Positions 1-4,764 of a DNA stretch of 5,219 nucleotides are shown here, piece by piece. A model generated the notes under the pieces. It made no database searches. It saw only the letters and a program-made list of their open reading frames with translations, and had not been told where the DNA came from. Within the stretch, counting starts at the first letter, position 1, and each line of letters begins with the position of its first letter. The stretch lies in contig JAISXQ010000186.1 in NCBI GenBank assembly GCA_031270425.1, forward strand, positions 1 through 5,219. The letters are read 5' to 3'. This DNA comes from Prevotellaceae bacterium (lineage in GTDB: Bacteria > Bacteroidota > Bacteroidia > Bacteroidales > Paludibacteraceae). A program made the translations under genes and the position numbers.

Positions 1-94
1 TATCTATGATGCTCACTATCTCGTGCCCGCGGTTTAAAGCGATGCGCTCGATAGTTTTTCCCATTTTTCCGTATCCGATAAGAGCAAGTTTCAT
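1..94 (-). CDS. dapB: 4-hydroxy-tetrahydrodipicolinate reductase, N-terminal fragment (runs off left edge)
   Basis: Reading the minus strand from the ATG at 94-92 gives 31 codons beginning MKLALIGYGKMGK and then ERIALNRGHEIVSIID. The GYGKMGK stretch at residues 7-13 is the nucleotide-binding glycine loop (GxGxMG type) of a Rossmann fold starting at the first residues. The continuation through GHEIV matches the N-terminus of Bacteroidota DapB closely. DapB is the cytoplasmic NAD(P)H-dependent reductase that makes tetrahydrodipicolinate for diaminopimelate and lysine. Only the cofactor loop is inside the window, so the substrate-binding domain and catalytic residues cannot be checked. Upstream of the ATG there is no clear Shine-Dalgarno sequence, as is usual in this phylum, and a TACTTTTG box lies 22-29 bp upstream. 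The gene is divergent from the metal cluster and probably unrelated in function. Another Rossmann oxidoreductase is possible, but the exact wording of the first 31 residues favours DapB. Confidence 0.85.
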   Translation of the reverse strand, partial: MKLALIGYGKMGKTIERIALNRGHEIVSIID

Positions 95-115
95 TCGTAA
101 AATTTTTCAGAACTA

Positions 116-123
116 CAAAAGTA
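116..123 (-). promoter_or_regulatory. Candidate -7 box for dapB (TAnnTTTG type)
   Basis: The minus strand reads TACTTTTG here, a full match to the Bacteroidota TAnnTTTG -7 consensus, and it would give a leader of roughly 15 nt before the dapB ATG. I see no TTG/TTTG at the usual distance of about 19 bp upstream; the nearest minus-strand TTTG (139-136) is only 12 bp away. The call therefore rests on the -7 match and its position. Confidence 0.45.
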
Positions 124-241
124 CACAATGTTAAACAAAAAACGGTCAGATAATTAGAAATATTATTTACTTTCAGGCATAAGATTTATAAAAAACAAAA
201 AAATAAGTGAAAGCTCGCCGGTTTTTCGAACAAAAAAACGT

Positions 242-249
242 TACCTTTG
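242..249 (+). promoter_or_regulatory. Candidate -7 box for the metal-handling gene cluster (TACCTTTG)
   Basis: TACCTTTG matches the Bacteroidota TAnnTTTG -7 consensus exactly and lies 34 bp before the ATG at 284, leaving a short AT-rich leader. Upstream, a T-rich TTTTTC at 222-227 is the only -33-like element, and it is not a clean TTTG at ideal spacing. I see no obvious operator palindrome around it. It may drive all three plus-strand genes, because no equally good box precedes the second or third gene. Confidence 0.5.
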
Positions 250-283
250 TTTTCAAAATCAAAGCAATATCTCATTTTTAGAA

Positions 284-709
284 ATGAAAAGGCTGTTTAA
301 ATCATTCGCCGCGATTGTAACGACCGTGTTGTATCTTTTGACAACAACGGGATTTGCTGTGCATGAATGTAAAACAAGCCAGTTAAAAAGCCCGGTATTC
401 AGCCCTATTTTTAGCGAAGATAATACATCTTGCTGCTCCGGTAAACATAAAGAAAACCACGGGGAAGAAGAACGTATTTCATGCGGAACTTGTTGCTCTT
501 TGACTTACAAATCGCTGGAAAGCGAACATAATTATACGCAGCAAATTGTTCAAAACCAAATTTTTGAAACGCTTGTTGCTGTTGCCGCTATTCCCTCGTC
601 GCTAAGTATTCCCGATATTGCTCCGGCACAAAAAGACGAATATTATCCTCCACCCTGTTTATTTGGGGAGACGCTTCCCATCTACTATTTCTGCCAGTTA
701 AGATTATGA
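284..709 (+). CDS. Small secreted Cys/His-rich protein, HYC_CC_PP-type family
   Basis: The 141-residue product starts with a lysine/arginine-rich end and a hydrophobic segment at residues 8-25, consistent with a signal peptide or membrane anchor. Next come His27-Glu-Cys29, a Cys50-Cys51 pair, a histidine- and glutamate-rich linker, Cys67-Gly-Thr-Cys70-Cys71, and near the C-terminus YYPPPC at 120-125. The order H-x-C, then CC, then PP is the pattern that names the HYC_CC_PP family of small Bacteroidota proteins. Here the first motif is HEC rather than HYC. The family's function is not established to my knowledge. Eight cysteines after the leader, and the neighbouring TonB receptor and HMA protein, suggest thiol-based binding of a soft metal outside the cytoplasm. 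The ATG at 284 follows an A-rich leader and a good -7 box. The gene ends 161 bp before the receptor ATG and is probably co-expressed with it. Homology is moderately secure; the metal role is inferred. Confidence 0.8.
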   Translation: MKRLFKSFAAIVTTVLYLLTTTGFAVHECKTSQLKSPVFSPIFSEDNTSCCSGKHKENHGEEERISCGTCCSLTYKSLESEHNYTQQIVQNQIFETLVAVAAIPSSLSIPDIAPAQKDEYYPPPCLFGETLPIYYFCQLRL

Positions 710-724
710 TTAGTGTATGAATTT

Positions 725-746
725 CGGGTTACCGGACAGGTTCCCG
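725..746 (+). other. Short hairpin between the Cys-rich gene and the receptor gene
   Basis: CGGG at 725-728 pairs with CCCG at 743-746, and ACC at 731-733 pairs with GGT at 739-741. This leaves a 5-nt loop and a small asymmetric internal loop. It follows the stop codon at 709 by 15 bp. There is no T-run after it, so it is not a standard terminator. It could be an mRNA-stability or attenuation element in a shared transcript, or chance pairing. Confidence 0.2.
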
Positions 747-870
747 CAACGATTCAATGCCTTCATTTTGACAACATTTGAACTTGCTTTCAGCATGAAA
801 GCGTGTTTGTTGTTTTTTTTTGAAGCGTTTTTATTCATCATTATTTCAGTTACATTTAATCATATCAAAA

Positions 871-3141
871 ATGGAACTATTTTTTAAATCCCAATACATA
901 TTTTTGCTGCTTTTATTTTTGTCGGGCGGCAATTTGTACGCGCAACACATACACGGACATGTTTTTCACGAGGAGAATGGCGAACTGACCGCCCTCGAAG
1001 GAGCCAATATATTTTTCCCAAAAACGGGTAAGGGAGTCATATCGGGAGCAGACGGCTCTTTTGCCATACATAGGCAGGCGGGCGATCCCCTGCAATTGGT
1101 CGTTTCATTCGTCGGCTATATTTCCGACACGCTCGTTTTAGCCGGCGACAAGAGCGAACATTTCGGCGTTATATTGAAGAAAAGCATCCAATTGTCCGAA
1201 ACGGTTGTTACCGGGTATCAAACCGGAACAATTATGTCCACGCTCACGCCCTTGAAAACGGAAAGTATTACCAAAGCCGGACTTCAAAAGCTGGCTTGCT
1301 GCAACCTCTCGGAAAGTTTTGAAAACAGCGCGAGCGTTACGGTCGGATTTACCGACGCCGTTTCAGGGGCAAAACAGGTGCAACTCTTAGGTTTATCCGG
1401 TATTTACAGTCAAACAATGGCGGAAAATATACCGACTTTGCGTGGACTGGCATCCACTTATGGATGGAGTTACACGCCCGGCAGTTGGATGGAATCCATT
1501 CATATTTCCAAAGGGGCATCGTCGGTGGTAAACGGTTACGAATCCGTTACCGGACAGGTGAATCTGGAAATGAAAAAACCGAACGATACTGAGCCTTTGT
1601 TTTTTAATTTTTACGCCGACCACGCCGGACGTTACGAAGCGAACGCCACCGCCGCCGCGCAGATTGCCAAAGATTTGTGGACAGGTTTGCTGCTGCATGC
1701 TTCCACCGAATCGCAGGAACACGACGGCAACGGAGACGGTTTTATGGATCAGCCTAAAAGCAAACTTTTCAATGCTTACAACCGCTGGTTTTATCTGGGT
1801 GAAAACGGCATTCAGTCGCGCACGGGCATCAAATTTCTGTACGAAACGCGCGAGGGCGGACAAACTTCGCATGCCGTTCATACAGGCGACCCTTATAAAA
1901 CGAATATCGGGAATAAAAATTTCACGGTGGAAAATAAAACCGGATTTCCCGTAGGAACAAAGGAGGGGCAGACCTTAGGAATTATCAACAGTTTTACGCG
2001 CCACGAACAAAATTCGGCTTTCGGACGGAAAAATTTCGGCGGAGCGCAAAATTCTTTTTACAGCAATTGGTTGTTTACCTCGCATATAGGGGAACAAACG
2101 GCGCACAAATACACGGTGGGAGCAAGTTTCCTCTACGATGATTACAGCACACAGTTTGAAGACCTGTTGCCCTTCAACAATACATCGCCGGTCGATTTAA
2201 ACCGGACGGAAATTGTACCGGGCGCTTTTGCCGAATATACCTATTCGCCAAGTGAAAAGTTCACCTTCATACTGGGGATGCGCGGCGACTACAACAGCCG
2301 CTACGGCTGGCTTGTTACGCCCCGAACAAACCTGAAATACAACGTTACGGAAAATATTATCCTGCGGGCTTCGGCAGGACGCGGTTTCCGCACACCGAAC
2401 GTAATTGCCGAAAATATCGGGCTGTTAGCGTCGTCGCGCAAGTTCGACGTAAGCGCGATTGACACGTTGGATATTGAAAGCGCGTGGAACTACGGCGGAA
2501 ACATCGCTTTCTCGATTCCGGTTTGGGACGAACGGAAACTGTCGCTAAGCGTGGATTACTTCCACACGGAATTTGAAAATCAGGCGGTTGTGGATATGGA
2601 GCGTAACCGCAACAGTGTTTTTTTCTACAACCTTCAAGGGTCTTCCTTTGCCGATGTGATGCAAATCGACTTGTCGCTAACGCCTTTCAAGGGTTTTGAC
2701 GTATATACGGCATTCCGTTACAACAATACGCAGGTAACTTATACGGACGAAAACGGCGTAAATTATCAGAAAGAGAAGCCCTTGTCGTCGCGTTACCGCG
2801 GGTTGGTTAACTTATCCTACGCTACGAATTTCAAACGCTGGGTATTTGATGTTACGGCGCAAATAAACGGTCCGTCGCGTATTCCGGGGCTTGGTGGTTA
2901 CACTTCCGAATTTGAGGAATCGCCCGCATTTCCCATTTATTTCGCGCAGGTAACGAAAAACAGTAAACGATTTGATGTATATTTGGGCGTTGAAAATATG
3001 TTGGATTACAAACAGCAAAACCCGATACTCAATCCCGACCTGCCTTTCAGCAAGGATTTCGATTCGTCGCTGATATGGGGTCCGCTTATGGGACGGAAAT
3101 TTTACGTAGGCATGAGGTTGAGAATCGGGGAATTAAAATAG
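871..3141 (+). CDS. TonB-dependent outer-membrane receptor with N-terminal carboxypeptidase-regulatory-like domain, probable metal (copper?) importer
   Basis: The 756-residue product has a signal peptide at residues 1-24 (hydrophobic 10-18, cleavage near LYA|QH). A carboxypeptidase-regulatory-like beta domain follows at about 27-104, with GANIFFPKTGKG and the closing VSFVGY. The linker LSETVVTG at 108-115 is TonB-box-like. The plug, about 116-235, contains GLSGIYSQ, NIPTLRG, ISKGASSVVNGYESVTGQVN; the beta-barrel runs to the end. The family moves large or scarce ligands across the outer membrane using TonB-ExbBD energy. Cys143-Cys144 in LACCNLSESF and the downstream HMA gene place it with receptors thought to take up metal ions; this assignment is from memory and context. 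The mature N-terminus is His-rich (His26, 28, 30, 33), and residues 285-293 resemble a calcium loop. I chose ATG 871: an upstream in-frame TTG at 820 would add 17 residues before a complete signal peptide. No strong promoter is visible in the 161-bp gap; co-transcription with the upstream gene is likely. Confidence 0.93.
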   Translation: MELFFKSQYIFLLLLFLSGGNLYAQHIHGHVFHEENGELTALEGANIFFPKTGKGVISGADGSFAIHRQAGDPLQLVVSFVGYISDTLVLAGDKSEHFGVILKKSIQLSETVVTGYQTGTIMSTLTPLKTESITKAGLQKLACCNLSESFENSASVTVGFTDAVSGAKQVQLLGLSGIYSQTMAENIPTLRGLASTYGWSYTPGSWMESIHISKGASSVVNGYESVTGQVNLEMKKPNDTEPLFFNFYADHAGRYEANATAAAQIAKDLWTGLLLHASTESQEHDGNGDGFMDQPKSKLFNAYNRWFYLGENGIQSRTGIKFLYETREGGQTSHAVHTGDPYKTNIGNKNFTVENKTGFPVGTKEGQTLGIINSFTRHEQNSAFGRKNFGGAQNSFYSNWLFTSHIGEQTAHKYTVGASFLYDDYSTQFEDLLPFNNTSPVDLNRTEIVPGAFAEYTYSPSEKFTFILGMRGDYNSRYGWLVTPRTNLKYNVTENIILRASAGRGFRTPNVIAENIGLLASSRKFDVSAIDTLDIESAWNYGGNIAFSIPVWDERKLSLSVDYFHTEFENQAVVDMERNRNSVFFYNLQGSSFADVMQIDLSLTPFKGFDVYTAFRYNNTQVTYTDENGVNYQKEKPLSSRYRGLVNLSYATNFKRWVFDVTAQINGPSRIPGLGGYTSEFEESPAFPIYFAQVTKNSKRFDVYLGVENMLDYKQQNPILNPDLPFSKDFDSSLIWGPLMGRKFYVGMRLRIGELK

Positions 3142-3157
3142 AACAGCCCCATCTAAC

Positions 3158-3180
3158 TCCCTCTCAGGGGAAGAATTTTT
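3158..3180 (+). terminator. Weak candidate terminator after the receptor gene
   Basis: CCCT at 3159-3162 pairs with AGGG at 3166-3169 across a 3-nt loop, extended by a G-T pair, and is followed by GAAGAA and then TTTTT at 3176-3180. An alternative pairing is CCCC at 3147-3150 with GGGG at 3167-3170. The T-run is slightly too far from the stem. It begins 17 bp after the receptor stop. It could reduce read-through into the HMA gene, or be a degenerate copy of a dispersed CCCC...GGGG intergenic element. Confidence 0.3.
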
Positions 3181-3291
3181 GGAAAGTGCGATAGAATTAA
3201 GTGAAATAATAAATAACCGAGTTTTTAAACAATAACAATTTGTGAAACAGCCATGAAGTATCGGATTAGACACACAAAAAGATGACAAAAA

Positions 3292-3333
3292 GTCTTGTGT
3301 CTTGTGTCTTGATTCTTGATTCTTGATTCTTGG
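3292..3333 (+). repeat. Heptameric tandem repeat, six imperfect units (KTCTTGN)
   Basis: Six consecutive 7-bp units are present: GTCTTGT twice, GTCTTGA once, TTCTTGA twice and TTCTTGG once. The core TCTTG is invariant. The array ends 17 bp before the ATG of the HMA gene. It is noncoding if that ATG is the start; a TTG in the last unit opens the same frame seven codons earlier but is an unlikely start. AGACACA at 3268-3274 can pair with TGTGTCT at 3296-3302, with GAC/GTC around AAAAA nested inside. The first units could therefore sit in a hairpin. Confidence 0.85.
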
Positions 3334-3350
3334 CTCTAACTTTTAAACGT

Positions 3351-3656
3351 ATGAAAAAACTGATTGTATTATCTGGATTATTCCTTTTGTCGGGAATATC
3401 CGTTGCGAGCGCTCAAAGTGAGAAAGCTCCGAAAAAGAAAAAAACAGAAGAAGTAACTTTTGTCGTTAGTATGAACTGCCACAACTGCCAGTCGAAGATT
3501 GAAAAAAACATCCCATGGGAAAAGGGAGTGAAAGATTTAAAAGTGGATTTGGAAAAGAAAACAGTCTGCATTGTTTACAATCCGAAACAGACAACCGAAG
3601 AAACATTGAAAAAAGCTATCGAAAAGCTTGACTTTACCTGCGAGAAAGCGGAATGA
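3351..3656 (+). CDS. Secreted heavy-metal-associated (HMA) domain protein with MxCxxC metal site
   Basis: The 101-residue product has a signal peptide at residues 1-21 (MKKL, hydrophobic core, ASA|Q cleavage) and then a lysine-rich linker at 25-31. A single HMA domain fills about residues 33-98. Its metal loop is Met41-Asn-Cys43-His-Asn-Cys46, and the rest fits the babbabb ferredoxin-like fold: an amphipathic helix after the loop, GVKDLKVDLEKKTV as the hairpin, and TTEETLKKAIEKLDF as the second helix. HMA domains carry Cu(I) or other soft metals through the two cysteines and pass them by ligand exchange. The signal peptide puts this one in the periplasm or on the envelope, unlike the usual cytosolic Atx1/CopZ forms. 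Extra cysteines are Cys73 and Cys97. ATG 3351 is preferred: an in-frame TTG at 3330 lies inside the tandem repeat and would precede the signal peptide. The position downstream of the receptor suggests it receives the imported metal. Confidence 0.9.
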   Translation: MKKLIVLSGLFLLSGISVASAQSEKAPKKKKTEEVTFVVSMNCHNCQSKIEKNIPWEKGVKDLKVDLEKKTVCIVYNPKQTTEETLKKAIEKLDFTCEKAE

Positions 3657-3677
3657 CGTTTTTTCGCTCCTGACATA

Positions 3678-3697
3678 ATAAAAAGGCAGCTTTTTAT
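3678..3697 (+). terminator. Candidate terminator of the metal cluster
   Basis: ATAAAAAG at 3678-3685 is exactly complementary to CTTTTTAT at 3690-3697, with a GCAG loop. It begins 22 bp after the HMA stop codon. The A-tract/T-tract arms are typical of AT-rich terminators that can work in either direction, although the stem has little GC, so termination may be partial. Confidence 0.45.
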
Positions 3698-3725
3698 GTG
3701 TTTAGATGTTGTTCCCAAGCTTTTC

Positions 3726-3770
3726 TTCTCTTATCGCTTATTGCTTGCAAAAGGATAAGCGATAAGAGAA
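3726..3770. repeat. Perfect 16-bp inverted repeat in the convergent gap
   Basis: The arm at 3726-3741 (TTCTCTTATCGCTTAT) is perfectly complementary to 3755-3770 (ATAAGCGATAAGAGAA), with a 13-nt spacer. Each arm is itself made of 7-bp steps: CTCTTAT then CGCTTAT then TGCTTGC on the left, and GATAAGC then GATAAGA on the right. No T-run follows on either strand. It lies between the converging HMA and aroE genes, so it may block or stabilise both transcript ends. Confidence 0.8.
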
Positions 3771-3795
3771 TGCAACTGTTTATATTATTGTTACT

Positions 3796-3827
3796 AAGGG
3801 TTTTAAGATCCAAAAAATTCAACCCTT
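3796..3827. repeat. Small inverted repeat AAGGGTT/AACCCTT
   Basis: AAGGGTT at 3796-3802 and AACCCTT at 3821-3827 are exact complements separated by 18 bp, in the convergent gap between the HMA gene and aroE. Neither strand has a T-run next to it. It is a weak structure and could be chance in AT-rich DNA. Confidence 0.3.
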
Positions 3828-3893
3828 GATTCGTATAATTAACTGATAAGTAACGTTTTATCAAAATAAAAGTATGCTGTCAGGCTTCCGAAT

Positions 3894-3920
3894 AACTATC
3901 GGGAGCTTCGGTAGTTTTTT
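3894..3920 (+). terminator. Intrinsic terminator on the plus strand, abutting the aroE stop codon
   Basis: AACTATCG at 3894-3901 pairs with CGGTAGTT at 3909-3916 (8 bp with one G-T pair, 7-nt loop). The T-run is TTTTTT at 3915-3920. This is the best-formed rho-independent terminator in the window, and it points rightward. It would stop plus-strand read-through from the metal cluster just before it enters aroE as antisense. On the minus strand the hairpin has no T-run after it, so it would not serve aroE. CTTCCGA at 3885-3891 can alternatively pair with TCGGGAG at 3899-3905. Confidence 0.6.
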
Positions 3921-4656
3921 AAAAGTTCCAGATTTCCCAAGCCGCTTTTGCCTGCCCAACGAGCATTTCCATTCCGTTAATACCTTTTGCACCGTATTCT
4001 TTTCCTTTTTTCAGGAAAAGCGTTTCGGCAGGATTATATACCAAATCGAAGAGGAAGTGTTCGCTGTCAAGTAAGGCATAGGGTATTTGCGGACATTCGT
4101 CCACATGGGGAAATGTACCTACCGGCGACGAATTGACAATTAATTTGTAATCGTCCAACACGTTTTTATCCAGCATTTCGTAGGTCAAATTACCGGATTG
4201 CTTAGTGCGCGAAACAGACAAGGTTTCGAGACCCAATTTTTTCAGGACATAAAATACAGCTTTCGAAGCTCCTCCGCTTCCCAATATCAATGCTTTTTTG
4301 TGGTAATCTTTCAGATGAGGCGCAAGTGAGCGTTCGAATCCTATGGCGTCGGAATTGTATCCGACCAATCGCAATCCGCCATTTTTACGGATGAATTTTA
4401 TCACGTTTACCGCTCCGATTTCGGCGGCAGTTTCGTCCAAATCATCCAAATATTCAATTACTTGCTGTTTGTAAGGCGCGGTTACATTTAAACCGGATAA
4501 TTCGTATGTGTTTAATAAACCGGTAAAACCGGATATGGAATCCAATTCAAACAAATCGTATTTGGCGGCGATATTTTCAGCAGCAAATTTCTCGGTAAAA
4601 AAACGTTTCGAGAAAGAATGCGTCAGTGGAAATCCAATTAAACCGTATTGTTTCAT
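3919..4656 (-). CDS. aroE: Shikimate dehydrogenase (NADP+)
   Basis: The 245-residue cytoplasmic enzyme reduces 3-dehydroshikimate to shikimate with NADPH in the aromatic amino acid/chorismate pathway. The substrate-domain motif HSFSK is at residues 13-17. GLNVTAPYK at 55-63 carries the catalytic Lys63; GAVN is at 81-84; GYNSD at 99-103 carries the catalytic Asp103. The Rossmann loop is GSGGASKA at 126-133, followed by SRTK at 149-152 for the NADP phosphate. NSSPVGTFP at 175-183, FDLVYNPAET at 203-212 and NGMEMLVGQA at 227-236 complete the family signature. All expected residues are present. The protein is shorter than the E. coli enzyme (272 residues), which is normal for Bacteroidota. The ATG at 4656 follows an A/T-rich leader. 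The TPR gene ends 108 bp upstream on the same strand, and the gap between is filled with short tandem repeats without a recognisable promoter. Joint transcription is likely but not shown. Confidence 0.97.
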   Translation of the reverse strand: MKQYGLIGFPLTHSFSKRFFTEKFAAENIAAKYDLFELDSISGFTGLLNTYELSGLNVTAPYKQQVIEYLDDLDETAAEIGAVNVIKFIRKNGGLRLVGYNSDAIGFERSLAPHLKDYHKKALILGSGGASKAVFYVLKKLGLETLSVSRTKQSGNLTYEMLDKNVLDDYKLIVNSSPVGTFPHVDECPQIPYALLDSEHFLFDLVYNPAETLFLKKGKEYGAKGINGMEMLVGQAKAAWEIWNF

Positions 4657-4666
4657 GTATTTAAAA

Positions 4667-4706
4667 TTTAGTAAACGAGTTGACGAGTAAACAAGTAAAC
4701 GAGTTG
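4667..4706. repeat. Octameric tandem repeat upstream of aroE
   Basis: On the plus strand the units are TTTAGTAA (degenerate), ACGAGTTG, ACGAGTAA, ACAAGTAA and ACGAGTTG, in direct 8-bp succession. The array begins 10 bp from the aroE ATG, inside its 5' leader, and lies entirely in the TPR-aroE gap. The last four units are clear; the first is a diverged edge unit. Confidence 0.7.
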
Positions 4707-4714
4707 TTGCAATT

Positions 4715-4758
4715 CTATAAACTATAAACTACAAACACTATAAACTATAAACTCCAAA
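4715..4758. repeat. Heptameric tandem repeat in the TPR-aroE gap
   Basis: On the plus strand CTATAAA occurs twice, then CTACAAA, a 2-bp CA interruption, CTATAAA twice more and CTCCAAA, making six units with a 7-bp period. It ends 6 bp from the TPR stop codon, so it forms the 3' side of that transcript. Its sequence is unrelated to the heptamers before the HMA gene, but period and copy number are the same. Confidence 0.8.
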
Positions 4759-4764
4759 AAACTC

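Noticed and set aside
773..780. AACATTTG as a -7 box for the receptor gene
   Set aside because: It mismatches the first T of TAnnTTTG, has no TTG at about 19 bp upstream, and would leave a leader of more than 80 nt. Evidence is too weak to list as a promoter.
820..870. TTG-initiated extension of the receptor gene by 17 codons
   Set aside because: The added residues precede a complete signal peptide that starts at ATG 871, and the TTG lies at the end of a T9 run with no ribosome site. ATG 871 follows an A-rich leader.
1393..1881. Long open frame on the minus strand inside the receptor gene (162 codons)
   Set aside because: It lies wholly antisense to a well-supported receptor reading frame. 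Its translation has no recognisable domain, and it is a composition effect of the overlying gene.
1664..1954. Plus-strand open frame of 96 codons in another frame of the receptor gene
   Set aside because: It overlaps the receptor barrel coding sequence in a different frame, has no family resemblance, and has no start signals.
3292..3333. CRISPR-like array
   Set aside because: Units are 7 bp with no spacers, and no cas genes are present.
3330..3350. TTG-initiated extension of the HMA gene by seven codons
   Set aside because: The TTG is part of the last heptamer unit, and the natural MKKL signal peptide begins at ATG 3351.
3874..4074. Plus-strand open frame across the aroE 3' end
   Set aside because: It is antisense to aroE, interrupted by the intrinsic terminator at 3894-3920, and shows no protein family features.
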